Positions 27,141 to 37,095 are shown, numbered from the stretch's first letter. The stretch: 46,647 bases of DNA from Acidimicrobiia bacterium (GCA_040880805.1 JBBDHW010000009.1:1-46647); one strand, 5' to 3'. Program-made: numbers and translations. The notes: a model not told the origin generated them from the letters alone.

Positions 27141-28052
27141 TCAGAGCGAGCGCGAGATCTGGATGAACGCGGGCCCGATGATCACGACGAAGATCGACGG
27201 GAAGATGCAGAACACCAGGGGGAACAGCATCTTGACCGGTGCCTTTTGCGCCTGCTCCTGCGCCCGGAGGCGGCGGCGGATGCGCATCTCGTCGGCCTGC
27301 GAGCGCAGCAGGCGGGAGATCGACACACCGAAGGTGTCGGCCTGGAGCATGCCGAGGATGAAGGCCCGCAACTCGCGGACGGCGGTGCGGTCGGCCATCG
27401 CGCGGAGCGCGTTGGCCCGCGACGAACCGATGCGGATCTCGTGCAGCATGCGGCGGAACTCGTCGGACAACGCGCCGGGCACCGCAGTACAGGTGCGATC
27501 CAGCGCCTGCTCGAAACCGAGACCGGCTTCCACAGAGATCACGAGCAGGTCGAGGACATCGGGAAGCTTGCGCGAGATCTCTTTCTGGCGCTCGTCGATC
27601 TTCCGGTTGATGAGCACGTCGGGATACAGGAACGACGCGCCCCAGAGCAGCGCGATCGCAACCAGTGCCACGAGACCCTTGAGGCCCAGCGCGAGGACGA
27701 GCGGCGCCCAGACCAGCACCGACACGATCCCGAGGAGCTTCATCACGAGGATCTTGTCGACGTTGAGGTTCGGCGGACTGCCCGCGAACACGAGCTTGCC
27801 GGCCACTCCCTCGCCGAACCCGGCGGGCGTGAACCGTCGCGCGACTCCGGTGAGACCCTCCAAGAGCGGCGTGAACACGCGCTCGCTGATCGGCGCCAGC
27901 ATCTCCTGGTCGCGCACGTCCTGGATCTGATAACCCTCGAGCCGGCGCAGCGACTCGCGCACGTCGGCGCGCTCGGCGGTGACCGACCCCACGACGAAGG
28001 TCAGCGCGGCGATCGACGTCGCCAGCACGAGCGAGATCATCACGGGAGTCAC
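27141..28052 (-). CDS. tadC: Tad pilus membrane platform protein TadC
   Basis: 303-aa inner-membrane T2SF-domain protein that with TadB forms the platform for Flp pilus assembly. It has one N-terminal helix, two central helices (about residues 100-145), the cytosolic T2SF region (RKLPDVLDLLVISVEAGLGF, DTFGVSISRLLRSQADEMR) and a C-terminal helix. GTG 28052 begins one base after the tadB stop. Order cpaB-tadZ-tadA-tadB-tadC is standard. Confidence 0.93.
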   Translation of the reverse strand: MTPVMISLVLATSIAALTFVVGSVTAERADVRESLRRLEGYQIQDVRDQEMLAPISERVFTPLLEGLTGVARRFTPAGFGEGVAGKLVFAGSPPNLNVDKILVMKLLGIVSVLVWAPLVLALGLKGLVALVAIALLWGASFLYPDVLINRKIDERQKEISRKLPDVLDLLVISVEAGLGFEQALDRTCTAVPGALSDEFRRMLHEIRIGSSRANALRAMADRTAVRELRAFILGMLQADTFGVSISRLLRSQADEMRIRRRLRAQEQAQKAPVKMLFPLVFCIFPSIFVVIIGPAFIQISRSL

Positions 28053-28053
28053 G

Positions 28054-29070
28054 TCACACCTCGATCGCCAGGATCTTGCGGAGCCACAGGAAGCCGAAGA
28101 ACGTCATCACGCCCGACGCGATGATCGCCATGATGCCGATCGAGTTGTGGAACAGCTCGCTGATGTAGTCGGGCTGCACCAGGTAGAGCACACCCGCGAA
28201 CGCGATCGGGAAGATCCCGAGGATGATTCCGGAGAAACGTCCCTCGGCGGTGAGGGCCTTGATCTCGTGACGGATCCGCTCGCGCTGCGTCATCGTGTCC
28301 GCCACGGTGTCGAGCAGCTCGGCGAGGTTCCCACCCACTTCCCGCTGGATGCGGATGGCCATGACCGCCCACATCAGGTCGACGCTCGTCATGCGGTTGG
28401 CCGAGTCTTCGAGCGCGTCCTCGATCGGCCGACCGAGGCGCGATTCGGTGAACACGCGCTGGAGCTCGCGCCGCGTGGGTTCGGTCGCCTCGTTCGCCAC
28501 CGACTCGAGGCCCTGCGCGAACGAGAAGCCGGCTCGCATCGACCCGGAGAGCAGGTTCAGCGTGTCGGGCAGCTGCACCTGGAACTCACGCAGGCGCTTC
28601 TTGCGGCGGCGGTGCAGCAGCGCGACCGGCACGATCGCGGCGGCAAACGCGAGGATCATCGCCAGACCGAGCGGGAAGACCATGATTCCGAACAACGCGA
28701 CGACGAACACTCCGGTGAAGTAGAAGAACAGCGCTTCGGGAGGCCGTAGCGGCAGGTCCGCCTGTTCGAGCGCGTCCTCGGTGCGACTCAGGAGCCCGGC
28801 ACGATCGGCGAGCCGTCCGGTGAGTCCGACCATGCGCTTGAGCACGGCCGTCTCCGCGAACACCTGGTCGGGTCGCTGGTGCGGGTTGAAGTCCTCGACC
28901 TCCTGCGACTGGTCGGGCACGAGCTCGCCGAGGCGCTCCTCGATACTCCCCCGCTTCGGCGGAGACATGAACAGGAGCGAGAGTGCGAATGCGAGTACCG
29001 CGACCGCGAGCAAGCCGGCGAAGACGACCTTCGTCGGGGCGGCGATCGCCAGTAGCTCGACAGTGGTCAC
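28054..29070 (-). CDS. tadB: Tad pilus membrane platform protein TadB
   Basis: 338-aa T2SF-domain membrane protein. It has an N-terminal helix (residues 15-35), a cytosolic stretch, two helices around 110-150, the T2SF core (QLPDTLNLLSGSMRAGFSF, IQREVGGNLAELLDTVADTM) and C-terminal helices. GTG 29070 overlaps the tadA stop (GTGA), pointing to coupled synthesis of ATPase and platform. Confidence 0.93.
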   Translation of the reverse strand: MTTVELLAIAAPTKVVFAGLLAVAVLAFALSLLFMSPPKRGSIEERLGELVPDQSQEVEDFNPHQRPDQVFAETAVLKRMVGLTGRLADRAGLLSRTEDALEQADLPLRPPEALFFYFTGVFVVALFGIMVFPLGLAMILAFAAAIVPVALLHRRRKKRLREFQVQLPDTLNLLSGSMRAGFSFAQGLESVANEATEPTRRELQRVFTESRLGRPIEDALEDSANRMTSVDLMWAVMAIRIQREVGGNLAELLDTVADTMTQRERIRHEIKALTAEGRFSGIILGIFPIAFAGVLYLVQPDYISELFHNSIGIMAIIASGVMTFFGFLWLRKILAIEV

Positions 29071-30572
29071 CGACCTCCTCCCGGCCTGCCCACGGACTGG
29101 CCTACGGACTGGCCCCCGGACTGGCCCCCGGACTGGCCCGCGGACTGGTTCGAGAAGAGCGACGGGTCGAGGGAGATGCCGTAGTCGGCGAGACGTTCCG
29201 AGAACGACGGGCGGATTCCGGTGCTCTTGAGGTGTCCGCGGAACTTGCCGTCCTCGTCGATCCCCATCGAGAAGTCGAACGTGTAGATGTCTTGGAGCAC
29301 GACGACGTCGCCCTCCATGCCCATCACTTCGCTCACCTGGGTGATCCGACGGGTGCCGTCCCGGAGGCGCGCGAGGTGGACGACGAGGTCGAGGGCGGAT
29401 GCCATCTGCTCACGGACGACTCGCACGGGCAGGTCCATGCCCGCCATGAGCGTCATCGTCTCGATCCGGGACAGCGTGTCGCGCGGTGAGTTCGAGTGGA
29501 CAGTCGTGATCGAACCGTCGTGACCGGTGTTCATGGCCTGGAGCATGTCGAGGGCCTCGCCGCCACGGACCTCACCGACCACGATGCGGTCGGGGCGCAT
29601 ACGGAGGGCGTTGCGCACGAGCTCACGGATCCGGACCTCGCCCGCGCCCTCGATGTTCGGTGGGCGCGCTTCCAGCGGGAGCACGTGCTCCTGGTGGAGC
29701 TGGAGCTCCTTGGCGTCCTCCACGGTCACGATGCGCTCCTCGGCGGGGATGAAGCTCGAGAGCACGTTCAGCAGCGTCGTCTTCCCGGTGCCGGTACCAC
29801 CGCTGACAACGGCGTTGAGACGACCGCGCACGCAGAGGTTGATGAAGTGCGCCACTTGTGGGGTGAGGGTTCCGAAGTTGATCAGATCGTCGACCATGTA
29901 GGGGTCCTTCGCGAACTTTCGGATCGTCATGAACGGCCCGCCGATTGCGAGCGGGTGCACGATGACGTTCACACGGGAACCGTCGGGGAGTCGCGCGTCG
30001 ACCATTGGATTCGCTTCGTCGACGCGGCGGCCAACCTGGCTCACGATCTTGTCGATGATTCGGCGGACGTGCACCTCGTCGACGAAGCGCACGCTCGACT
30101 GCTCGATGCGCCCCGCGCGTTCGACGTACACATGCGTCGGGCCGTTCACCATGACTTCGGTGATGTCCGGGTCACGGAGCAGCTGGTCGATGGGCCCGTA
30201 CCCGAGGACGTCGTCGGTGACCGACTGCACGAGCTGCTGGCGCTCCGCGCCCGTGAGGGCGAGCCGCTCCTGCGAGAGCGCGCGATGGAGCTGCTCGTCG
30301 ACCTGGCGCCGCAGGTCCGCCTCGCTGACCCGTTGGTCGTAGAGGAGCGGCCCCAGTTCGTGGATCACGAACTGGTGCATCTTCTGGCGCATCTCCTCGA
30401 GTGCCTGCTCGCGCTGCGAGCTGCCGGGGCCGCGGTCCGCCCACCGGTTGGGCGCCGGACGGTTGGGCGGCGGCTGCTGTGCCGGAGGCTGCTGTGCCGC
30501 AGGCGGCGGTTGGGCCGGCGGCGACTGCGGTGCTGCAGGCGGTTGCCCTTGTGGGTGCTGGGTCTGCGTCAT
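29067..30572 (-). CDS. tadA: Tad pilus secretion ATPase TadA/CpaF
   Basis: Hexameric ATPase powering Flp pilus extension. The 501-aa protein has a Gln/Pro-rich disordered N-terminus (residues 7-42), the CpaF N-terminal domain, Walker [10 protein letters not shown] at about 258-266, the Asp box and Walker B ([17 protein letters not shown]) and the His box region ([16 protein letters not shown]). The final 25 residues are a tandem repeat of Gly-Gln-Ser units encoded by 12-nt DNA repeats (29093-29150). The overlap with tadB at the 3' end fixes the operon. Confidence 0.95.
   Translation of the reverse strand: MTQTQHPQGQPPAAPQSPPAQPPPAAQQPPAQQPPPNRPAPNRWADRGPGSSQREQALEEMRQKMHQFVIHELGPLLYDQRVSEADLRRQVDEQLHRALSQERLALTGAERQQLVQSVTDDVLGYGPIDQLLRDPDITEVMVNGPTHVYVERAGRIEQSSVRFVDEVHVRRIIDKIVSQVGRRVDEANPMVDARLPDGSRVNVIVHPLAIGGPFMTIRKFAKDPYMVDDLINFGTLTPQVAHFINLCVRGRLNAVVSGGTGTGKTTLLNVLSSFIPAEERIVTVEDAKELQLHQEHVLPLEARPPNIEGAGEVRIRELVRNALRMRPDRIVVGEVRGGEALDMLQAMNTGHDGSITTVHSNSPRDTLSRIETMTLMAGMDLPVRVVREQMASALDLVVHLARLRDGTRRITQVSEVMGMEGDVVVLQDIYTFDFSMGIDEDGKFRGHLKSTGIRPSFSERLADYGISLDPSLFSNQSAGQSGGQSGGQSVGQSVGRPGGGR
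29093..29150 (-). repeat. 12-nt tandem repeat in the 3' end of tadA
   Basis: Four and a half copies of a 12-base unit (CGGACTGGCCCC on the plus strand) lie at 29093-29150. They encode a run of SGGQ/SVGQ-like units at the TadA C-terminus. Being a multiple of three, copy-number change by slippage would lengthen or shorten the tail without breaking the frame. Confidence 0.8.
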
Positions 30573-30591
30573 GGTGTGAGGTCCTCAGTCG

Positions 30592-31797
30592 TCACTTGCC
30601 GCGCCTTCCGCTTCCGTTCTTGCTCCGCGCCCCTGCTCCCAGCAGCGACTCGGCGATGCGGTCGAGCGCGCGCGCGACCGGCGCCTTCGGGTCGTCGAGC
30701 AGTACGGGCACGCCTGCGTTCACCGACATCGGGACGGCGAGGTCGTCGGGCACTGCGAAGTTCGCGCTCAGACCGAGCACGCGCTCGATCTCCTTCACGT
30801 CGAGCTTCACCTTCGCGTTCGCGTGGTTCAGCACGAGGCGGAGCTTCGAACCTGCGAGGGCGTTGAGGTCGAGCGTCTGCATCCCGATCTTGAGGTTCTT
30901 GATGCTCGGGATGTCCATGCTCCCGACCAGGAGCACCTCGTCGGCGGCTTCGATGAGTGCGAGCACGTACTCGTTGAAGACCGAGGGGAGGTCGACGATC
31001 ACGTGCCCCGCCATCGCTTGCAGCGCACCGCAGATGTTGACCATCTCGCCCGGCAACATCGCGTCGGTCGGCATCGGCTCGATGGGCGCGGGGAGCACGA
31101 GCAGACCGCTCTCGTGACGCGCCGCGAGGGTCTGCACGAGCTCCACGTCGCCGTACTGCGCGGCTGCTGCGGCATCGAGCACGGTGTGCTGCGGCGGGAG
31201 TCCGAGCATGACCGAGACGTCGCCGAACTGCAGGTCGGCGTCGACGAGCACCACCGGATTCGCCGATCGGATGGCCATCGCGACCGCGACGTTGATCGCG
31301 ATGCAAGTCTTCCCCACCCCACCCTTCGGTGAGAACACCACGATCAAGCGTCCCGGATCGCTCATGCGCGTCGCAGGTGTCTGCGACGTGCGCGTGACCG
31401 AGCCGGCGAGCAGCTCGCCCACGCGATCGACGGACTGGTGCAGACTCGCCTCGCCGCCGATCACGACTGCGTCCCGAGCGCCCGCGCGGAGCGCTTGCTG
31501 CAGCACGTCGGTCGAGAGCTCGTTCACCGCGAACACGGCGCCCACCTCGGGGTGCGCGCCGGTGAGCCGATGCACGTGCTGGAAGCCCATCGTGCTCACG
31601 AAGCTGGGCCCGAAGACCGCTACGACGGGTCGCGCGCCGCGCAGGTTCTGGACGAACTCTTCGATCGTCTCGAATTGCCCGGCCTCGGCCAGCTCGACCG
31701 CGAGTCTCGTCCGGAGCGTGTAGTCCGGTTCGATGACCGCGACGTCGAAGCCGGCAGTCTCGACGCCTACAGGCGCGACCGTGGCGAACGACTCCAC
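30592..31797 (-). CDS. tadZ: Tad pilus localisation ATPase TadZ/CpaE
   Basis: 401-aa protein with an N-terminal receiver-like domain (FDVAVIEPDYTLRTRLAVEL onwards) and a MinD/ParA-like ATPase: deviant Walker A FSPKGGVGKTCIAINVA, switch VVLVDADLQFGD, and VIVDLPSVFNEYV. TadZ proteins mark the pole or site of pilus assembly. Start GTG 31797 lies 5 nt after the cpaB stop; the frame is open further upstream but only by running over cpaB. Stop at 30592, 19 nt before tadA. Confidence 0.9.
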   Translation of the reverse strand: MESFATVAPVGVETAGFDVAVIEPDYTLRTRLAVELAEAGQFETIEEFVQNLRGARPVVAVFGPSFVSTMGFQHVHRLTGAHPEVGAVFAVNELSTDVLQQALRAGARDAVVIGGEASLHQSVDRVGELLAGSVTRTSQTPATRMSDPGRLIVVFSPKGGVGKTCIAINVAVAMAIRSANPVVLVDADLQFGDVSVMLGLPPQHTVLDAAAAAQYGDVELVQTLAARHESGLLVLPAPIEPMPTDAMLPGEMVNICGALQAMAGHVIVDLPSVFNEYVLALIEAADEVLLVGSMDIPSIKNLKIGMQTLDLNALAGSKLRLVLNHANAKVKLDVKEIERVLGLSANFAVPDDLAVPMSVNAGVPVLLDDPKAPVARALDRIAESLLGAGARSKNGSGRRGK

Positions 31798-31802
31798 CGC
31801 GT

Positions 31803-32555
31803 CTACCGAGAGCCGCTCGCCGGCGCCGCCGTACCACCGCTGCTCGAGCCGAGCTTCGGCGGCAGCAGCACCAGGTACATCTTGCTCTGCCCGTTGTTCG
31901 CGTCGATGACACTCAGCGCGTCTTCGGACGTGACCTCGAAGGTCAGCAGCCCGGACTGCACCGCGGGCGGCGCGGTCGCGCCGTCGCTCGTTTGCGCGAC
32001 CGGCTGCTGTTGCACGGTCAAGGCCCCGACCGCGAGCACCTTCACGTTCCGGAGGAACCACGTCGTGGTCGCGACGCCGTTCTCGTCAGTGGTGGTCGTG
32101 GCGATATCGACGTGATCGCCCGGGGCAATCTGGTTCGCGACGCCGCGCTCCGCGTCCACGTTGACGGTGACCGCGACAAGATCTTGTTTCGCGATCGCCT
32201 GCGCGAACGGCCCGCCGACACCCTCCTCCGCGGAGACGAACGTCTGCGCGGTGATGAACTGCTTCGTGTCGATACGGCCGGGCGTGACTTTGTCGACCAG
32301 GTCGTTGACGTTCGTGACGATCGACGACGGCACCGACCCACGCGCGACCTTCTCCTTCTGGATCAGGCCGGCTTGCAGCGCCTCTCGGCCGGTCGTGCCC
32401 TTCGCGATGTCGCTCGTCGCGACCAGCGCGTCGACAAAGCGCGCGTTGTCTTGCGCGCGCTTGTCGGCGTTCGAGGCGTACACGTACACCCCGATCCCCG
32501 CGACAGCGGCGAGGACGATGGCGGCGGCGGCCATCAGCGTTCGGCGATTCGACAC
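31803..32555 (-). CDS. cpaB: Pilus assembly protein CpaB (SAF domain)
   Basis: 250-aa protein with one N-terminal membrane helix (LMAAAAIVLAAVAGIGVYVY) and an extracytoplasmic SAF-type domain (VATSDIAKGTTGREALQAGL; later NQIAPGDHVDIATT). In Gram-negatives CpaB/RcpC works with the outer-membrane secretin; here no secretin is seen, as in other Actinobacteria. GTG 32555 has a strong GAGGGGAG ribosome site 5 nt upstream, so it is the first gene of the tad operon. The 103 nt to rpsA hold no other gene. Confidence 0.9.
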   Translation of the reverse strand: MSNRRTLMAAAAIVLAAVAGIGVYVYASNADKRAQDNARFVDALVATSDIAKGTTGREALQAGLIQKEKVARGSVPSSIVTNVNDLVDKVTPGRIDTKQFITAQTFVSAEEGVGGPFAQAIAKQDLVAVTVNVDAERGVANQIAPGDHVDIATTTTDENGVATTTWFLRNVKVLAVGALTVQQQPVAQTSDGATAPPAVQSGLLTFEVTSEDALSVIDANNGQSKMYLVLLPPKLGSSSGGTAAPASGSR

Positions 32556-32658
32556 CGCGACTCCCCTCGAAGAAAACCTTCTCTCGCAAAGGAATCGTCG
32601 GCCTGACCGCAGCCGGTCTTGAGTCGGATGTGAGGCGGGGACGGGAGTCCCGGGGCAA

Positions 32659-34107
32659 TTAGGGCCCTTCGACCTCGTTGTCGCCGCTCGGAGCGCCTTC
32701 CGCGACCTCGGTAGCGACCGCGACCTCGGTGGCCACCGAGTCCTCGGGTGCGACGGTGGTCGCTCCGGCCTCTGGCGATCCGGCCTCGGGGCCTTCCTCG
32801 TAGACCGGGCCGATGTAGTTGCCCTGCTCGTCGTAGGCGTGCTCACCGAAGTGGTCCTGGTACTCCGCGGCGACGACACCGCCCTCGGCAGCCTGCTTGA
32901 TCGACAGCGAGATGCGGCGCCGATCGAGGTCGATGTCGATGATCTTCACCCAGAGCTCCTCACCCGGGGTCACGACCTGCTCGGGCGCCTCGACGTGATG
33001 CACCGCCATCTCCGAGATGTGCACGAGACCTTCGATCCCCTCGCCCACCTGCACGAAAGCGCCGAACGGGACGAGCTTGGTGACGCGGCCGTACACGAGC
33101 TCGCCGACCCCGTGACCGCCGGCGAACTCCTGCCATGGATCCTGCTGCGTGGCCTTCAAGGACAGGGAGATGCGCTCTCGTGACAGATCGACGTCGAGCA
33201 CTTGCACTGTGACTTCGTCGCCGACCTGCACGACGGAGCTGGGGTGATCGACGTGCTTCCACGACAGCTCGGACACGTGGACGAGACCGTCCATGCCACC
33301 GAGGTCGACGAAAGCACCGAAGTTCACCACCGACGACACCACGCCCTCGCGGATCTCGCCGGGCTTCAGGTTGGTGAGGAATTCGTCGCGCTGCTCGCGC
33401 TGGGTCTCTTCGAGATACGCGCGCCGCGAGAGCACGACGTTGTTGCGGTTCTTGTCGAGCTCGATGATCTTGCACTCGATCTCGCGGCCGACGTAGGGCT
33501 GCAGATCGCGCACGCGGCGAAGGTCGACGAGCGATGCGGGCAGGAAGCCACGCAGGCCGATGTCGAGAATGAGGCCACCCTTGACGACTTCGATGACCGG
33601 CCCCTTGACGATGCCGTCCTTCTCTTTGATCTCCTCGATCGTCCCCCACGCGCGCTCGTACTGCGCCCGCTTCTTCGAGAGGATGAGTCGGCCGTCCTTG
33701 TCTTCCTTCTGCAACACGAGCGCTTCGAGCTCGTCGTCGAGCGAGACGATCTCGTGGGGGTCGACGTCGTTGCGGATCGAGAGCTCGCGCGACGGGATGA
33801 CCCCTTCGGACTTGAAACCGATGTCGAGCAGCACTTCGTCGCTGTCGATCTTGACGACACGCCCGGTGACGATGTCGCCGTCGTCGAACTCGACGATCGT
33901 CGCGTCGACGGCGTCGGCAAACGAGAGCCCGCCGAGGTCGTCGAGCACGACGAGACCGTTCGGCTCCGGCTGTTCCTCGGAATCGGCTTCGCCGGTGTCG
34001 ATGTGGGCGGCTGTATCGGTTGTTTCGGGGGTGGGCGTCTCCGCCGTGGCCCCGCTGTCCTCGGGGACGGAGGCTTCCGATGCCTCCGTCGCGTCCTGCT
34101 GCGACAA
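32659..34107 (-). CDS. rpsA: 30S ribosomal protein S1
   Basis: RNA-binding ribosomal protein that helps recruit mRNA. The 482-aa product has an acidic N-terminal tail (about 65 residues), four S1 OB-fold domains, and an acidic, repetitive C-terminal tail (EVAVATEVAEGA). The third and fourth S1 domains are the most canonical (VNFGAFVDLGGMDGLVHVSE, VPFGAFVQVGEGIEGLVHIS). Four domains is the usual actinobacterial form. TTG 34107 is chosen for its GAGGAG ribosome site 5-6 nt upstream; there is no better start within 45 nt. The next gene inward would ordinarily be coaE, but the tad operon intervenes. Confidence 0.95.
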   Translation of the reverse strand: MSQQDATEASEASVPEDSGATAETPTPETTDTAAHIDTGEADSEEQPEPNGLVVLDDLGGLSFADAVDATIVEFDDGDIVTGRVVKIDSDEVLLDIGFKSEGVIPSRELSIRNDVDPHEIVSLDDELEALVLQKEDKDGRLILSKKRAQYERAWGTIEEIKEKDGIVKGPVIEVVKGGLILDIGLRGFLPASLVDLRRVRDLQPYVGREIECKIIELDKNRNNVVLSRRAYLEETQREQRDEFLTNLKPGEIREGVVSSVVNFGAFVDLGGMDGLVHVSELSWKHVDHPSSVVQVGDEVTVQVLDVDLSRERISLSLKATQQDPWQEFAGGHGVGELVYGRVTKLVPFGAFVQVGEGIEGLVHISEMAVHHVEAPEQVVTPGEELWVKIIDIDLDRRRISLSIKQAAEGGVVAAEYQDHFGEHAYDEQGNYIGPVYEEGPEAGSPEAGATTVAPEDSVATEVAVATEVAEGAPSGDNEVEGP

Positions 34108-34215
34108 CTGTGCTCCTCGAAACGGATGAATGCTCGGGCGCCGGCATACAACCAAGCGCGAGTGACGGGCCCCGGAACGAGGCCCAACGCGCCAGGCTAC
34201 AGCTTGGAGCCCCTA

Positions 34216-34245
34216 TTCCGAAAGCGCAGGTTCCGAAAGTGCAGG
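34216..34245. repeat. Tandem 15-nt repeat upstream of rpsA
   Basis: Two head-to-tail copies of TTCCGAAAGYGCAGG (34216-34230 and 34231-34245) differ at one base. They lie 109 nt upstream of the rpsA start, within the 278-nt polA-rpsA gap, which otherwise holds nothing I can identify. They may be binding sites for a regulator of rpsA or chance. Confidence 0.4.
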
Positions 34246-34385
34246 TCGCCGCGCGAGGAGCAGCAACGGTGACGGCGAGGCATTCGGCCTCCGCCACCTC
34301 ACGCGCGAGCTGCAGGAAGTCAACCGAACGACCCACGCCCACGTGCCCTTCGTGAACGCGTTGCGGAGGTACGCACCGGGCGCCC

Positions 34386-37064
34386 TTACTTCGCTTCGGC
34401 CCAGGTGGGGCCGAAGCCGATGTCGACGACGAGCGGCACGCGCAGTTCGGTGACGTTCTCCATCACCTCGCGCACGATCGACTCGGTGCGCTCGCGCTCG
34501 TCGACCGGGACTTCGAGCACCAGCTCGTCGTGCACCGTGAGGAGCATCTGCGCGTTCGACCCGGTTTCTTCCAGCGCGTGGTCGAGCTGGATCATGGCGA
34601 GCTTGAACACGTCGGCAGCCGATCCCTGGACCGGTGCGTTCTGCGCCATGCGCTCCCCCATCTGGCGGATGCGGAAGTTGTCGGACGCGAGCTCGGTGAT
34701 CTGACGCCGGCGACCGAAGATCGTGGTGGTGTAGCCGCGCTCGTGCGCCTCCCGCACGGTCTCCTGCATGTAGGTCTTCACGTTGGGGAAGCCCTCGAAG
34801 TAGGCCTCGAGAATCTTGGCGGCTTCCCCGGTGGGGATGTCGAGGCGCTGGCCGAGCCCATACGCCTCCATGCCGTACGCGAGCCCGTAGTTGACGACCT
34901 TGGCGAACCGACGCTGCGCGTCGTCGACCTTCGACTCGGGTACATGGAACACCGCGGCCGCGGTGGCGGTGTGCACATCGGCGCCGCGCTCGAACGCGTC
35001 GATCAGCCCGGGATCTTCCGCCAGGTGCGCGAGCACCCGCAGCTCGATCTGCGAGTAGTCGGCGGTGAGCAGGCCGTTGCCCTCCTCGGCGATGAACGCT
35101 CGGCGCATCTCTCGCCCGTCAGCGGTGCGTACCGGGACGTTTTGGAGGTTGGGCGCCTCACTCGAGATGCGGCCCGTGGTGGTGTCGGTCTGCTTGAAGG
35201 TCGCGTGGATTCGGCCGTCGGCGCGGATGAGCGGCGGGAGCGCGTCGGCGTAGGTGCTGCGCAGCTTCTCGACTTCGCGGTAGCGGAGCAGGTCTTCGAC
35301 GATCGGGTGCTCGTCGGCCATCTTCTGCAGCGAATCGGCATCCGTCGACGGGCCGGTCTTGGTCTTCTTCACCGGGACGAGACCGAGCCGCTCGAAGAGG
35401 ATCGCGCGGAGCTGCGGCGTGGAGTTCACGTTGAACTCCTCCCCCGCGTGCGCGTGAATGCGCCGAACCAACACTTCGCACTGCTGGGACAAATCGGCTC
35501 GGAGCGCGTCGAGGAACTCGCGGTCGATACGGATTCCCGCCGTTTCCATCTTCGCGAGGACGCGCACGAGGGGAAGCTCGAAGCGCTCGTAGAGGTCGGT
35601 GAGCTCGCGCGCGTCGAGCGCAGACGCGAGCGCGTCGGCGAGGCGAAGTACCGCGACGGCGCGACGCCCGGTTTGCTCCGTCTCCACGTCGCCGTCGAGG
35701 TCGAGCGTTCCCGGCTCGGCGTCGGCCGAGCGGACTTCGAGCGACAGGTAGCGAAGCGCGAGGTCGTCGAGGACGTACTTCCCCTCCGCGGGATCGAGCA
35801 GGTACGCCATCACCGCGGTGTCGTGACCGAGCGAACGGACGTCGAGGTCGAGGCCGTGCATCAGCTCCTTGGCGCGGTGCGCGATCAGCGGCGGGCCACT
35901 CAGTGACACGAGCCGGGCGAGGGACTCGCGGACCGACGGGTCGGTGAGCAGCTCGGCGTCGACATACGCGGCGCGGTTCCCGTGCGCGACGCCAAGCGCG
36001 CGCAGAGCGCTCGTGACCGGCGCACCGTCCCAGCGCGGCTCCAGCGCGTAGGGCTCGCTGCTCACCGCGAGCTCGTCGAACCGCGACACGACGGCCGCGG
36101 CGTCGCGCAGCACCTCCACCTCGACGTCGAGCGTGTTGGCCCCGGCTTCCACCGCGGCGGCGGTCTCACCCAGGCCAACGAGGAGGCGCGGCATCAACGT
36201 GCGGAACGCGAGTTGGTCGAACAGGACCCGCACCTGCTCGCGGTCCCACGGGCCTTGCCGCAGCTCGCCGGGTGTGACGTCGAGGGGCACGTCGCGCACG
36301 AGGAGCGACATCTCGCGGTTCAGGAACACGCGCTCACGCGCCTCGCCGAGGTTCTGGCGTTGCTTGGGCGGCAGCTCCTCGAGGTGCTCGAAGATCCCTT
36401 CGAGGCTGCCGTAGGTGCACACGAGCTTCGCTGCCGTCTTCTCACCGATCCCCGCGACGCCGGGCAGGTTGTCGCTCGGGTCCCCGCGCAACGCCGCGTA
36501 CTCGGGATACTGCGAAGCCGTGACCCCGGTGCGCTCGACGATCCCGGCTTCGTCGTAGAGCACGTAGTCGGACACGCCGCGGCGGTTGTAGAGGACCTTG
36601 ACGTGCGGATCGTGCACGAGTTGGTAGGCGTCGCGGTCGCCGGTGACGACGATCACATCAGTTCCGGCTTCCGCCGCGCGCGTTGCCAACGTGGCGATCA
36701 CGTCGTCGGCCTCCACCCCGTCGATCTCGAGGGTCGGGATGCGGAGCGCGTCGACCACTTCGTGGATGAGGGGAAGCTGCGGCACGAAGAGATCGGGCGT
36801 CGCTGTACGGCCCGCCTTGTAGTCGGCGTCGAGATCGTCGCGGAAGGTGCGACCCGGCGCGTCGAATACCACCACGATCTCGTCGGGACGCTCGTCGGTG
36901 AGCACCTTCACGAGCATCGACGTGAAGCCGTAGACCGCGTTCGTGACCGTGCCGTTCGGAGTGGCGAGGTCGGTAGGGAGCGCGTAGAACGCCCGGAACG
37001 CGAGCGACAGGCCGTCGATCAACAGGAGCTTCGGTGCGTCTTCCGCCGGAGTCTTCCGCGCCAT
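34386..37064 (-). CDS. polA: DNA polymerase I
   Basis: Repair and Okazaki-fragment polymerase, 892 aa. The N-terminal 5' nuclease is intact (VVFDAPGRTFRDDLDADYKA, VEADDVIATLA, VVTGDRDAYQLV, GDPSDNLPGVAGIGEKTAAK). The middle 3'-5' exonuclease-like domain lacks recognisable catalytic Asp/Glu motifs, so proofreading is probably absent, as in mycobacterial PolA. The polymerase domain has motif A DYSQIELRVLAHLAEDP, motif B RRFAKVVNYGLAYGM and motif C VHDELVLEV. ATG 37064 is preferred over extension to 37112. Neighbours rpsA and the ANTAR regulator match the mycobacterial order. Confidence 0.96.
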   Translation of the reverse strand: MARKTPAEDAPKLLLIDGLSLAFRAFYALPTDLATPNGTVTNAVYGFTSMLVKVLTDERPDEIVVVFDAPGRTFRDDLDADYKAGRTATPDLFVPQLPLIHEVVDALRIPTLEIDGVEADDVIATLATRAAEAGTDVIVVTGDRDAYQLVHDPHVKVLYNRRGVSDYVLYDEAGIVERTGVTASQYPEYAALRGDPSDNLPGVAGIGEKTAAKLVCTYGSLEGIFEHLEELPPKQRQNLGEARERVFLNREMSLLVRDVPLDVTPGELRQGPWDREQVRVLFDQLAFRTLMPRLLVGLGETAAAVEAGANTLDVEVEVLRDAAAVVSRFDELAVSSEPYALEPRWDGAPVTSALRALGVAHGNRAAYVDAELLTDPSVRESLARLVSLSGPPLIAHRAKELMHGLDLDVRSLGHDTAVMAYLLDPAEGKYVLDDLALRYLSLEVRSADAEPGTLDLDGDVETEQTGRRAVAVLRLADALASALDARELTDLYERFELPLVRVLAKMETAGIRIDREFLDALRADLSQQCEVLVRRIHAHAGEEFNVNSTPQLRAILFERLGLVPVKKTKTGPSTDADSLQKMADEHPIVEDLLRYREVEKLRSTYADALPPLIRADGRIHATFKQTDTTTGRISSEAPNLQNVPVRTADGREMRRAFIAEEGNGLLTADYSQIELRVLAHLAEDPGLIDAFERGADVHTATAAAVFHVPESKVDDAQRRFAKVVNYGLAYGMEAYGLGQRLDIPTGEAAKILEAYFEGFPNVKTYMQETVREAHERGYTTTIFGRRRQITELASDNFRIRQMGERMAQNAPVQGSAADVFKLAMIQLDHALEETGSNAQMLLTVHDELVLEVPVDERERTESIVREVMENVTELRVPLVVDIGFGPTWAEAK

Positions 37065-37095
37065 GCGCGCAGCGTACGCCCGGCGTACGACCGTT

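Noticed and set aside
34386-37064. Loss of PolA proofreading as a novelty
   Set aside because: A degenerate 3'-5' exonuclease domain is common in actinobacterial and other bacterial PolA proteins.
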